From Sphingobacterium wenxiniae (GTDB lineage Bacteria > Bacteroidota > Bacteroidia > Sphingobacteriales > Sphingobacteriaceae): a DNA stretch of 64,000 bases. Every line of letters begins with the position of its first letter. The first letter of the stretch is position 1. Of the stretch, positions 35,582 to 44,139 are shown piece by piece. Location of the stretch: assembly GCF_900116225.1 (NCBI RefSeq), contig NZ_FOZZ01000006.1, positions 62,001-126,000 of the forward strand, read 5' to 3'. The notes below the pieces were generated by a model, which ran no database searches, was not told the origin of the DNA, and was given only the letters and a program-made list of their open reading frames with translations. Position numbers and translations under genes: made by a program.

Positions 35582-35616
35582 AAAAGGTTCCGATGACTTA
35601 AATCGGAACCTTTTAT
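35582..35616 (-). terminator. Terminator of the NlpC/P60 gene
   Basis: AAAAGGTTCCGAT (35582-35594) pairs with ATCGGAACCTTTT (35602-35614), a 13 bp perfect stem with a 7-base loop. It lies about 25 bp downstream of the minus-strand C40 hydrolase gene. Confidence 0.85.
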
Positions 35617-35638
35617 TAGATTTATAAATTTCTTAACC

Positions 35639-36220
35639 TTAGTTGAGATTTTTGTCTTCGTTGTCAAGACCGCTATTTGCCGTCATGGTTCTGCTACTTT
35701 CCTCAAATGGACGACCGCCATTATAATAGTAGCGTTTCCAGTAAGCTTCGTTCAAGTCACTAATCATTACGCCTCTGCTGGATGCAGCGTGAGCAAATTT
35801 ATCATCCCCAAGATAAACACCTACGTGTGTGATTTGGCGACTACGGATTTTGAAGAAAACCAAATCACCCGGTTGCAAATCTTTCTTGTTAACCTGCTTT
35901 ACATTCGCATATTGATTTCGGCTGTTGTAGCCAATGGTTGTATTGAATACATTCTCGTAGACAGCCAAGGAGAATTTTGAACAGTCAATACCGTTCTTAG
36001 AATCACCACCTAAGCGGTAAGGTGTGCCAAGCCATTCGTATACAAACTGATAAAGTTTGGTATTCGTCATCGCATTGTTGGCAACGCCCATGATTTGTGA
36101 GAAATATTCTTTAGCTAGGTTATCAGGATCAGCTGAGGCATTTTTTTTAGATGTTTGTGCTTGGGATATAAGACATGCGCCTATCAAGAGCATTCCCGCT
36201 AACATTTTTTTTGTGTTCAT
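35639..36220 (-). CDS. C40 family (NlpC/P60) cell-wall hydrolase
   Basis: A 193-residue exported hydrolase (signal peptide to LISQAQ). The NlpC/P60 domain shows the catalytic cysteine C80 in NGIDCSKFSLAVY, histidine H132 in ITHVGVYLGDDKF, and a second polar residue in FAHAASSRG (H144). Members cut gamma-D-Glu-diaminopimelate bonds in peptidoglycan stems. The length and GGDSKNGIDCSKF spacing are normal. It continues the envelope theme but is on the opposite strand with its own terminator. Confidence 0.92.
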   Translation of the reverse strand: MNTKKMLAGMLLIGACLISQAQTSKKNASADPDNLAKEYFSQIMGVANNAMTNTKLYQFVYEWLGTPYRLGGDSKNGIDCSKFSLAVYENVFNTTIGYNSRNQYANVKQVNKKDLQPGDLVFFKIRSRQITHVGVYLGDDKFAHAASSRGVMISDLNEAYWKRYYYNGGRPFEESSRTMTANSGLDNEDKNLN

Positions 36221-36456
36221 TTGTTCGCTTTAATTACAACTATATAAGTGCCGTCTTCTATTTTGTACAAGACTGGAGCAAATCTACTACATAAAGACTT
36301 TCTTTCCAATCTTTTTCGTGATTATTTAACACTTATTTAACGATTTTTAACAATGATGTTTATTGCTTGCCAATAAAGGAAGAAAAACCGTATGTAGAGG
36401 AGAGGCTACAATTAGAAATATGTTTTTATAAAAATGTCAATGAATGTGAAAAAATA
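36221..36456. other. AT-rich gap before the thr leader
   Basis: This 236 bp stretch between the C40 hydrolase and the thr promoter is very AT-rich, with several short A and T tracts. I see no gene or repeat in it. Confidence 0.4.
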
Positions 36457-36489
36457 TTTGATATTTTAAAATGAAATGTTTTATCTTTA
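36457..36489 (+). promoter_or_regulatory. Promoter of the threonine operon
   Basis: TTTG (36457-36460), then 21 bp, then TATCTTTA (36482-36489), one base from TAnnTTTG. Transcription would start near 36493, about 17 nt before the leader peptide ATG. Confidence 0.65.
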
Positions 36490-36509
36490 AACCGATTTAC
36501 AAAAATACA

Positions 36510-36575
36510 ATGATTTTACACGGAATTATTACATCGATTATTATTACCACCGGGCAAAACTATCGGAGGAAGTAA
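36510..36575 (+). CDS. thrL: Threonine operon leader peptide
   Basis: A 21-codon ORF (ATG to TAA) between the promoter and thrA. Codons 6-15 read IITSIIITTG: five Ile and three Thr within ten codons. This composition resembles the E. coli thrL leader, whose Thr and Ile codons stall the ribosome when either charged tRNA is scarce. It is too short for the ORF caller. The stop falls directly after the segment (36565-36572) able to form the antiterminator, as expected for a ribosome-controlled attenuator. No similar Thr/Ile run is seen elsewhere in the gap. Confidence 0.75.
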   Translation: MILHGIITSIIITTGQNYRRK

Positions 36576-36645
36576 TCTATTGTATAAGAAAGTGTACACA
36601 AAATATAGAGAGCCTTCCTCCATTGGATGGCTCTTTTTTGTTTTT
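36565..36645 (+). promoter_or_regulatory. Threonine attenuator: antiterminator and terminator
   Basis: GGAGGAAG (36565-36572, the last leader codons) is exactly complementary to CTTCCTCC (36614-36621). The second segment is part of the terminator hairpin formed by AGAGCC (36609-36614) and GGCTCT (36629-36634), with an inner TCC/GGA stem, followed by six T and GTTTTT. Only one of the two can form. A ribosome stalled at the Thr/Ile codons would leave 36565-36572 free to pair and prevent termination. A ribosome reaching the stop would cover it and let the terminator fold. Confidence 0.72.
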
Positions 36646-36705
36646 CGATAATTTGTAAATACAGTTTTTAGAAATCACTATTTTAACATTATAATAAATT
36701 AAAAA

Positions 36706-39153
36706 ATGAAAGTATTAAAGTTCGGTGGAACATCGGTCGGCACAGTGGACAGCATCAAAGCTGTTCTGGACATCGTAAAAGAAGCCTACGATCAAGGCGA
36801 AAAGCCGTTGGTCGTGCTGTCGGCGATGTCAGGAGTGACCAACCTGTTGACGTCGATGGCAGAAGGTGCAGCAGAACGTAAACCTTTTGAAGATGACCTA
36901 AAGTTATTGGAGGAAAGGCATTTTGAAGTGGTCAAGAAATTGATTGCCATAAAATATCAAAATCCTGTTTTTACGCGTCTAAAGCTCATGCTTAATGAGC
37001 TGGAAGAAATCCTGCAAGGGGTTAGTTCCTTGAAAGAGCTGAGCCTGCAAAGTAAAGACCTGATCGTTTCCTTTGGTGAGCGCCTGTCCAATTATATGGT
37101 TTCCAAAATCATGGAGCAATATATTCCCCAAACAGAATTTATCGATGCATCGCACTATGTCAAAACCGACTCCAACTTCGGTAATGCACATGTGAATGAG
37201 GAACTAAGTACGCAACTGATACAGGCTCTGGCGCATACCCATGCCGATAAACTTTTGTTTGTGACAGGGTTTATCGGTTCTAATGAGAAGGGAAGGGTAA
37301 CCACCCTGGGAAGAGGAGGTTCGGACTATACGGCAGCTATTTTTGGTTCAGTATTGGGAGCTTCTGCTATCGAAATCTGGACAGATGTCAACGGGATGCT
37401 GACAGCAGATCCACGCATCGTAAAAAAAGCTTTTTCACAACCGATTCTATCTTATACGGAAGCGATGGAGCTGTCATATTTTGGGGCAAAAGTGATTTAC
37501 CCACCAACAATGGTTCCTGCGTTCCTCAAAAAAATTCCGATTGTTATCCGCAACACCTTTGAACCTGCTTTCCCCGGCACGGTTATACAATTTGAAAGTG
37601 GCAAATCCGCCTATCCGATTAAGGGGATTTCATCTATTTCCGATATTTCGGTGATTAACCTGTCCGGTAGTGGAATGATTGGTAAGTCTGGATTTAGTGG
37701 AAGGCTATTCACGCTGTTGGCGAGGGAGCAGATTAATGTCGTATTGATTACACAGTCCTCTTCGGAGCATAGTATCACGTTTGCCGTACACCCGGATGAT
37801 GCCAAGAAAGCAGTGAAGCTGATTGCTATTGAATTTGAATTGGAACTGGAAGCCAATAAACTGCAACTGCCGGTGGTGGAAGAGAATTTATCTGTTCTGG
37901 CTATTGTTGGAGAGAACATGAAACGTACGCCGGGCATGTCTGGACGCCTGTTCTATGCTTTGGGAAGAAATGGCATCAATGTAAGGGCTATAGCGCAAGG
38001 TTCCTCCGAACTGAATATCTCGGTTATCATCGGCAAAGAACATTTGGCAAAAGCATTGAATGCCGTTCACGATGCCTTCTTCGCACAGCTGAATAAGACC
38101 TTGTATGTGTTCAATGTAGGAACGGGGAATATTGGTGCGACTTTGTTCAAACAGATTCATGAGCAGCATAGCTTCCTGTTGGAGAACAATGATATTGACA
38201 TCAAGGTCGTGGGGATTTCAAACTCCCGGAAAATGCTCTTTAATGCGGATGGTGTAGATCTGGCCGTATGGCAAGAGGAATTGGATAACCAAGGTGAAGT
38301 AGCCGATTTGGCAGCCTTTATCGATCGTATGAAGTCCATGAATCTACCGAATTGTGTTTTTGTAGACAACACAGCAAGTCGGTTGCCATCCACTTATTAC
38401 GAAGACATCTTTAAATCGAATATCTCTGTGGTCACCTGTAATAAAATTGCGAACTCTGGAGAATATGCACAATATAAAAATCTGCACGATACCGCCCGTA
38501 AGCATGGTGTAGATTTCTTCTATGAAACCAATGTGGGGGCAGGGCTACCTATCGTTCGAGTGCTTAAGGACTTGATGCTCAGTGGTGACCGTATCCTTAA
38601 AATAGAAGCTATACTTTCAGGAACCATATCCTATATATTTAATAACTTTACGGGAGAGGCGTCCTTTTATGATGTGGTGAAGAAGGCACAAGAATTGGGC
38701 TATACAGAGCCGGATCCTCGTGATGATTTGGGCGGTATAGATTTTATGCGGAAGATGCTCATCTTGGGACGAGACGCAGGATATGTTATTGAACCTGCAG
38801 ATGTTGCCTTGGGGGCTATTCTTCCCGAAGCTTGCCTGAAAGCTACTTCGGTAGATGATTTCTATACAGAGCTATTAAAAGCGGATCAATATTTCAACGC
38901 ACTGAAGGAGAAAGCTAAACAGGAAAACAAAGCAATACGTTACATCGGTAAATTGGAGGATGGTAAAGTATCTATCGCCCTTGAAATGGTCGATGAATCC
39001 CACCCGTTTTTCACCTTGTCCGGTAGTGATAATATTATCTCTTTTACGACAGAACGGTACAAAGAACGCCCGTTAGTCGTTAAAGGCCCGGGAGCAGGAG
39101 CAGAAGTTACAGCAGCAGGTGTATTCGCTGATCTGGTAAATGTAGGAGCGTAA
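36706..39153 (+). CDS. thrA: Bifunctional aspartate kinase / homoserine dehydrogenase
   Basis: Catalyses the first and third steps from aspartate to threonine. In 815 residues, the N-terminal kinase begins with KFGGTSVG (5-12) and has TLGRGGSDYTAAIFG. Two ACT-type regulatory stretches follow (about 305-460; ISVINLSGSGMIGKSGFSGR and VLAIVGENMKRTPGMSGRLF). The C-terminal homoserine dehydrogenase starts at NVGTGNIGATLF (near 469), with GYTEPDPRDDLGGIDFMRK as the catalytic signature. It lies 60 bp after the attenuator terminator and heads thrA-thrB-thrC, so expression is probably set by Thr/Ile supply. Confidence 0.97.
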   Translation: MKVLKFGGTSVGTVDSIKAVLDIVKEAYDQGEKPLVVLSAMSGVTNLLTSMAEGAAERKPFEDDLKLLEERHFEVVKKLIAIKYQNPVFTRLKLMLNELEEILQGVSSLKELSLQSKDLIVSFGERLSNYMVSKIMEQYIPQTEFIDASHYVKTDSNFGNAHVNEELSTQLIQALAHTHADKLLFVTGFIGSNEKGRVTTLGRGGSDYTAAIFGSVLGASAIEIWTDVNGMLTADPRIVKKAFSQPILSYTEAMELSYFGAKVIYPPTMVPAFLKKIPIVIRNTFEPAFPGTVIQFESGKSAYPIKGISSISDISVINLSGSGMIGKSGFSGRLFTLLAREQINVVLITQSSSEHSITFAVHPDDAKKAVKLIAIEFELELEANKLQLPVVEENLSVLAIVGENMKRTPGMSGRLFYALGRNGINVRAIAQGSSELNISVIIGKEHLAKALNAVHDAFFAQLNKTLYVFNVGTGNIGATLFKQIHEQHSFLLENNDIDIKVVGISNSRKMLFNADGVDLAVWQEELDNQGEVADLAAFIDRMKSMNLPNCVFVDNTASRLPSTYYEDIFKSNISVVTCNKIANSGEYAQYKNLHDTARKHGVDFFYETNVGAGLPIVRVLKDLMLSGDRILKIEAILSGTISYIFNNFTGEASFYDVVKKAQELGYTEPDPRDDLGGIDFMRKMLILGRDAGYVIEPADVALGAILPEACLKATSVDDFYTELLKADQYFNALKEKAKQENKAIRYIGKLEDGKVSIALEMVDESHPFFTLSGSDNIISFTTERYKERPLVVKGPGAGAEVTAAGVFADLVNVGA

Positions 39154-39291
39154 GAGTATAGCGTGGGTATCTGAGTATTGAGAAGAGAGCCAAGAGTAAA
39201 GAATCAAGAGAAAAAACATAAAACAAAGAGAAAAAAGTATACAGATAGGGAGATGATTTATAATCTTCCAAATCTGTGTGATCACAAGAAT

Positions 39292-40257
39292 ATGAATGAG
39301 AAGAAAATAGATTTTGATAAGATCCTTGACCAGATTCGCGTATTTGCACCGGCAACGGTTGCCAATATGATATGTGGATTCGATATTTTAGGTTTTGCGG
39401 TAGATTATCCAGGGGATGAAGTCAATATGTACCGGGTGGCTGAACCGGGTGTTCGGATTCGGTCAATTCAGGGGGATGACGGTCGCCTTCCTTTGGATGC
39501 CGATAAAAACACCGTCAGTGCCTGTGTAAAGATGCTATTAAAGCATTTGGGTATCGAAAAAGAGTTGGGTGTGGAGATTGAACTGATTAAACACATGCCT
39601 ATTGGCAGTGGTTTAGGCTCCAGTTCGGCGAGTACAGTAGCGGGTTTGTTTGCGATCAATACCCTATTAGGAAATCCTTTAAGCAAAGAAGAACTGCTTC
39701 CTTTCTGTGTGGAAGGCGAACGATTGGCATGCGGACATGGTCATGCGGATAATGTCGCGCCGGCTTTAATGGGCGGTATTACGTTAGTTCGTGGATATGA
39801 ACCATTGGATGTGATTGCTTTACCCGTGCCAGAGGAATTGTATGCAGGAGTTGTCTTTCCGAAAGTAGATGTACCGACCCGGGATGCCCGACAACTTATC
39901 AAAGAGAAAGTATTATTGAAAGAGGCTGTCACCCAGTGGGGAAATATAGCTGGGCTGGTGGCAGGATTGTACCGCAAAGACTATGATTTGATAAGCCGCA
40001 GCATGCAAGATGTGCTGATCGAGCCAACGCGTGCGATTCTGATTCCAGAGTTTTATGCGATGAAGCAGATTGCTTTGGATGCAGGAGCACTCAGCTTTGG
40101 GATTTCCGGCTCAGGACCTTCAGTAGTTGCCATTGCAAGAGGACAAGAAATTGCCGAGCAAGCCGCAGCACGTATTCAGCAACACTTAACCGATTGCGAA
40201 ATAGATAGTTTTAAATATGTTTCAGCTGTCAACGTTGGAGGGCCAAAAGTTCTTTAA
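39292..40257 (+). CDS. thrB: Homoserine kinase
   Basis: Phosphorylates homoserine with ATP. From the ATG at 39292 (MNEKKIDFDKI) it has 321 residues, the normal length. The frame is open 38 codons further upstream, but that part is Lys/Arg-rich and unlike the family. GHMP kinase motifs are clear: VFAPATVANMICGFDILGFA, the ATP loop PIGSGLGSSSASTVAGLFA (near 103-120), and SFGISGSGPSVVAIA. It follows thrA by 138 bp of A-rich spacer and is in the same operon. Confidence 0.95.
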   Translation: MNEKKIDFDKILDQIRVFAPATVANMICGFDILGFAVDYPGDEVNMYRVAEPGVRIRSIQGDDGRLPLDADKNTVSACVKMLLKHLGIEKELGVEIELIKHMPIGSGLGSSSASTVAGLFAINTLLGNPLSKEELLPFCVEGERLACGHGHADNVAPALMGGITLVRGYEPLDVIALPVPEELYAGVVFPKVDVPTRDARQLIKEKVLLKEAVTQWGNIAGLVAGLYRKDYDLISRSMQDVLIEPTRAILIPEFYAMKQIALDAGALSFGISGSGPSVVAIARGQEIAEQAAARIQQHLTDCEIDSFKYVSAVNVGGPKVL

Positions 40258-40359
40258 CGAAGTTAGTTTAAAGTTTCTTTTGTTTAAGGTTTAAAATTAA
40301 TGAATGTAACGCTAAGCCCTAAACTTTAAACATCAAACAAAAAAGAATAATCCGTGTAA

Positions 40360-40376
40360 CCGAGCTTGCGAGCTCA
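40360..40376. repeat. Short palindromic motif shared with 61729
   Basis: CCGAGCTTGCGAGCTCA occurs here between thrB and thrC and again, identical, at 61729-61745 downstream of ybaK. GAGCTTGCGAGCTC is nearly self-complementary. A 17 bp identical match in two gaps is unlikely by chance at this composition, but what it does is unknown. Confidence 0.6.
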
Positions 40377-40401
40377 TCGTAGATAATCACAATAAAAAAC
40401 A

Positions 40402-41709
40402 ATGAAACTATATAGTACGAACAATAAAGATTTACGTGTCTCTTTTCAAGAGGCAGTTTTCAATTCCTTACCCACAGATAAGGGCTTATATATGCCGGAG
40501 ATAATTCCACAATTGGATCCAGCATTTATTCGCAATATCCAGCAATATTCTTTGCAGGAGATTGCTTTTACGGTGGCAAATGCTTTGATTGGCGACGATA
40601 TTCCGGAAGTCGATTTGAAAGCAATTATTGCAGATGCCATCAATTTTGATGCACCGGTCAAGTTCCTCAGTGCTGACACAGCAGTATTGGAACTTTTCCA
40701 TGGACCATCTTATGCCTTTAAGGATTTTGGGGCAAGATTTATGAGCCGTGTGATGGGGTATTTCTCCACCCAAGGTGATAAGTTATTAGATGTTTTGGTC
40801 GCTACGTCGGGAGATACAGGCGGAGCCGTTGCTCTTGGCTTCTTGGGCGTAGAAGGCACCCGTGTAACTATCCTTTATCCGAAAGGAAAAGTATCCAAAG
40901 TGCAGGAAGAGCAATTGACAACCAATGGACAGAATATTCGTGCATTGGAAGTTGAGGGGACTTTCGATGACTGTCAGGCGTTGGTAAAAACCGCTTTCAA
41001 TGATAAGGATTTGAATGAAGCGCTCCGTTTGACTTCGGCAAACTCTATCAATATCGCACGTTTGATTCCACAGACCTTTTACTATTTCTGGGCGTATGCA
41101 CAGTTAAAATCACAAGGGATGTCTGAAGTTGTCTTTACAGTGCCGAGTGGCAACTTTGGAAATATCGGAGCAGGTTTGCTGGCATACAAAATGGGACTAC
41201 CCGTGAAACATTTTGTAGCTGGAACGAATGTGAATGATACCGTGCCTCGTTTCCTACAATCGGGTGCTTATACACCTAAGCCTTCCGTACAGACACTGGC
41301 AAATGCCATGGATGTCGGAAATCCGAGCAATTGGGTACGTATACAGGATATGTTTCACAATAATTTAGAAGAGCTGCGCGCGATAATATCCTCTTATACC
41401 TATAATGACGAAGAAACGGTCAAAGCAATGGCTGAACTTTACGAGAGATACAAGTATATCGCTTGTCCGCACACTGCTATTGCTTATCTGGCATCCAATC
41501 AATATTGTCAGGATGAGCCTGGCGAATATGCTTCGGTGTTCTTGTCCACTGCTCATCCTTGCAAGTTTCCGGATGCTATCTCGGAAGATGTATTTGCTAA
41601 GATTGAATTGCCAAAAGGTGCAGAGGATTTGGCTGGAAAACCCAAACTGGCGACGGAGATTCCCGTGGATTATGAGGTCTTTAAAAGCTATTTGTTAGTG
41701 AATAATTGA
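40402..41709 (+). CDS. thrC: Threonine synthase
   Basis: PLP enzyme that makes threonine and phosphate from O-phosphohomoserine. The 435-residue protein has the PLP lysine K107 in GPSYAFKDFGARFM, the phosphate loop VATSGDTGGAVALG, and PSGNFGNIGAGLLA. N-terminal MKLYSTNNKDLRVSFQEAVFN and TDKGLYMPE are typical. It is the third gene of the thr operon, 144 bp after thrB. Length is normal. Confidence 0.97.
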   Translation: MKLYSTNNKDLRVSFQEAVFNSLPTDKGLYMPEIIPQLDPAFIRNIQQYSLQEIAFTVANALIGDDIPEVDLKAIIADAINFDAPVKFLSADTAVLELFHGPSYAFKDFGARFMSRVMGYFSTQGDKLLDVLVATSGDTGGAVALGFLGVEGTRVTILYPKGKVSKVQEEQLTTNGQNIRALEVEGTFDDCQALVKTAFNDKDLNEALRLTSANSINIARLIPQTFYYFWAYAQLKSQGMSEVVFTVPSGNFGNIGAGLLAYKMGLPVKHFVAGTNVNDTVPRFLQSGAYTPKPSVQTLANAMDVGNPSNWVRIQDMFHNNLEELRAIISSYTYNDEETVKAMAELYERYKYIACPHTAIAYLASNQYCQDEPGEYASVFLSTAHPCKFPDAISEDVFAKIELPKGAEDLAGKPKLATEIPVDYEVFKSYLLVNN

Positions 41710-41740
41710 TGTAAATTGCACATCGATAAGTAAAAAAATA

Positions 41741-42250
41741 ATGGAGAGCTATAAAACCGAAAGGTTGATATTAAAGCCAGCATCCGTGGATGATGTTGGC
41801 TTTTTTCTGAAACTTTATAATATGCCGAAGTTCATTAAATACATCGGAGATAGAAATATTCGTACAGAAGAAGACGCAAGAAATTACATTGAAAATCGAT
41901 TTCTTCCTCAATTGGAAAAACGAGGTTTTGGAAATTACGTCGTAAGTCTAAAGGAGAATGGAGAGAAGATAGGTGCTGTAGGTGTTTTTGAACGGGAGGG
42001 ATTGGACGTTGTTGATATTGGTTTCTCCTTTTTTGAAGAATACGAAGGGAAAGGCTATGCCTTTGAATCAGCTAATAAACTGAGTCAAGTAGTGAAGCAA
42101 AAATTTGGTATAGAAAAGCTGTCGGCGATAACCACAAAGGATAATTTATCCTCTCAGAAGTTGATAAGGAAACTTGGTCTAAAGTTTCAGAAATATATCA
42201 TGCTTCCCGATGACCCAGAAGAATTGATGTATTTTGAAGGGGATTTGTAA
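41741..42250 (+). CDS. GNAT family N-acetyltransferase (RimJ/RimL-like)
   Basis: A 169-residue acetyl-CoA-dependent acetyltransferase. MESYKTERLILKPASVDD at the start and IGFSFFEEYEGKGYAFESANKL in the middle are the RimJ/RimL pattern, with G-K-G in the acetyl-CoA-binding loop. The substrate is unknown; related enzymes modify protein N-termini or antibiotics. It follows thrC by 31 bp and may be cotranscribed. Confidence 0.85.
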   Translation: MESYKTERLILKPASVDDVGFFLKLYNMPKFIKYIGDRNIRTEEDARNYIENRFLPQLEKRGFGNYVVSLKENGEKIGAVGVFEREGLDVVDIGFSFFEEYEGKGYAFESANKLSQVVKQKFGIEKLSAITTKDNLSSQKLIRKLGLKFQKYIMLPDDPEELMYFEGDL

Positions 42251-42389
42251 GGTTTTCTCATAACCTAAGGTTTGCTACACAAATATAATCTATATCTCTC
42301 AATAATCAAAAGCCACATTATCAATAGCCAAGGCAAAGGCATCTTATTTTTATGATTAAAATAAACGGAGGCTTGATTTCGACAGTTTT

Positions 42390-42588
42390 TTATGTCACTC
42401 AGGCCTCCGAAAGCTTTCGCTTTGGCGTCAAGATAAGTGTGCCTGCATTATTATCCTCTCCCCAGCCCTCTCCAAAGGAGAGGGGGGATATAGTTTACTA
42501 ACTGTCAAGGGAACTAATTAGTCTCCCTCTCCTTTGGAGAGGGATTAAGGGTGAGGACTATAACAAAAAGCTTTTTGATAACGAATGC
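42390..42588. repeat. Dispersed intergenic repeat, family A, copy 2
   Basis: This is the second copy of the element at 5857-6087, in the same orientation. It shares CCGAAAGCTTTCGCTTTGG, TTATCCTCTCCCCAGCCCTC, GTCTCCCTCTCCTTTGGAGA and GATTAAGGGTGAGGACTATA. It lacks the CCTGTCCCGGC insertion inside the element, though CCTGTCCCGGC appears directly after it (about 42588-42600). It occupies most of the gap between the acetyltransferase and methyltransferase genes. Confidence 0.85.
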
Positions 42589-42729
42589 CCTGTCCCGGCG
42601 AGGGACGGAAAGGTGTTGTGCGATGGAAAAAAATCAACATATTGTCGAAATCAAGCCTCCTTTTACTTATCATTAAGTATAAACTTTTTCTGACATTAAC
42701 TTGTCTGTCATTGTGTAAGTCGTGCTGTT

Positions 42730-42737
42730 TATCTTTG
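42730..42737 (+). promoter_or_regulatory. Candidate -7 box for the rRNA methyltransferase gene
   Basis: TATCTTTG fits TAnnTTTG exactly and lies 21 bp before the start codon at 42759. Two TTG triplets upstream (42701, 42711) have non-ideal spacings of 26 and 16 bp. Confidence 0.5.
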
Positions 42738-42758
42738 CAATTTTCTATTTTTGTAGGG

Positions 42759-43943
42759 ATGAATAAGATAATCCTTAATAAAGGTAAAGACAAAGCTGCT
42801 TGGCAACTGCATCCTTGGGTGTTTTCGGGGGCTATCCATAAGGTGATTGGTAAAGTGCAAAACGGCAATATCGTGTCCGTTTTCAATATAGACGATGAGT
42901 TTATAGCTTACGGTATGTATAATAATACCTCTCGTGTGGCGGTGCGGTTGTTGGAGTGGAATCCCGCATACGAGATTGATGAAAAGTGGTGGAGAAAGCG
43001 TGTGCAGAAAGCTGTAAAAAACAGATCACATTTGTTGACGAAGGAGAATGACACTGTTCGCTTGATCTTTGCAGAAGCTGATTTTTTACCTGGATTAATC
43101 GCCGATAAGTATGCCGATTTTATTTCTGTGCAGGTGCACGCTGCAGGAATAGAACATGTCAAACCGATTATTGTCGATGAGTTGGTTCAGCTCTTAGCAC
43201 CTAAAGGCATCTATGAGCGCAGTGACTTGAAATCCCGTGAGCATGAAGGTTTGCCTGATGTGAACGGACTGCTTTGGGGCGAAACACCTCCCGAATTTGT
43301 GGATATTGTCGAGAATGGGATTCACTATAAAGTAAATATTATTGACGGACAGAAATCAGGATTTTATTGTGATCAGCGGGAGAATAGATGGCTAACAGCA
43401 CAATATGTAAAAGGCAAAAAGGTCTTGGACTGTTTTTGTTATTCAGGGGGCTTCACACTAAATGCATTCCGTGAAGGAGCTGCAGAGGTTACTTCGGTTG
43501 ATAGTTCCGCACTGGCGATTGAAACCCTGAAGAGCAATATTCCCCACAATAGTTTTGATGCTGGCAAACATGTCGCGGTACAATCTGATGTCAATAAATA
43601 TTTACGGCAACTGGGAGAGCAAGGAGAAAAATTTGATGTGATCGTATTGGATCCACCAAAATATGCCCCATCCCGATCCACATTAGAAAAGGCTTCCCGT
43701 GCTTATAAGGACTTAAACAGAAGAGGGTTGCTTTTGTTGGAAAGTGGAGGCCTTCTGGCTACTTTTTCCTGCTCAGGCGCGATGGATATTGATACGTTCA
43801 AACAAGTAATTGCTTGGGCTGCATTGGATGCAGGGAAAGAAATTCAGTTTATCCGACAGTTTTCGCAACCCGAAGACCATCCCGTTCGAGCATCCTTTTC
43901 TGAGGGAGAGTATCTAAAAGGACTGTTGGTGCGCGTGGTTTAG
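42759..43943 (+). CDS. Class I SAM-dependent rRNA methyltransferase (RlmI-like)
   Basis: From the ATG at 42759 (MNKIILNKGKDKAAWQLHPWVF) it is 394 residues, close to RlmI (396); earlier in-frame codons lie in repeat DNA. The N-terminal PUA domain includes HPWVFSGAIHKV. The methyltransferase part has GQKSGFYCDQRENR, the SAM motif VLDCFCYSGGFTLNAF, and the catalytic DVIVLDPPKYAPSR. Relatives methylate C5 of a cytosine in 23S rRNA. No operon partners are evident. Confidence 0.9.
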   Translation: MNKIILNKGKDKAAWQLHPWVFSGAIHKVIGKVQNGNIVSVFNIDDEFIAYGMYNNTSRVAVRLLEWNPAYEIDEKWWRKRVQKAVKNRSHLLTKENDTVRLIFAEADFLPGLIADKYADFISVQVHAAGIEHVKPIIVDELVQLLAPKGIYERSDLKSREHEGLPDVNGLLWGETPPEFVDIVENGIHYKVNIIDGQKSGFYCDQRENRWLTAQYVKGKKVLDCFCYSGGFTLNAFREGAAEVTSVDSSALAIETLKSNIPHNSFDAGKHVAVQSDVNKYLRQLGEQGEKFDVIVLDPPKYAPSRSTLEKASRAYKDLNRRGLLLLESGGLLATFSCSGAMDIDTFKQVIAWAALDAGKEIQFIRQFSQPEDHPVRASFSEGEYLKGLLVRVV

Positions 43944-43971
43944 CTTGTACGAAAAAAAGTTAAAACTATGT

Positions 43972-44081
43972 CGTCATTGCGAGGAGAAGGTACGACGACG
44001 AAGCAATCTAAAAGCTATACCAATTTCATCCAGTATAAGTATAGTTCGGAGATTGCTTCGTCGTGCCTCCTCGCAATGACG
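43972..44081. repeat. GTCATTGCGAGGAG-type large palindrome
   Basis: CGTCATTGCGAGGAG then ACGAAGCAATCT (43972-44010) are mirrored by AGATTGCTTCGTCGTGCC and TCCTCGCAATGACG (44050-44081), with a central loop of about 40 bp. The left arm carries a short duplicated ACG stretch. It can form a long hairpin in DNA or RNA. The motif is related to the inside of the element at 27817-27977. It lies between the methyltransferase and SGNH hydrolase genes, which converge, so it could also act as a terminator. Confidence 0.8.
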
Positions 44082-44139
44082 ATAAGATTTAGAACTTTCA
44101 GATTCGTTTTTAAACTATACGCTGAAAGTCCATAGTGGT

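Noticed and set aside
39178-39291. N-terminal extension of thrB
   Set aside because: Lys/Arg-rich, from a TTG, and unlike homoserine kinases; the ATG at 39292 gives the normal length.
42585-42758. N-terminal extension of the rRNA methyltransferase
   Set aside because: It is made from repeat-edge sequence and lies partly upstream of the promoter box.
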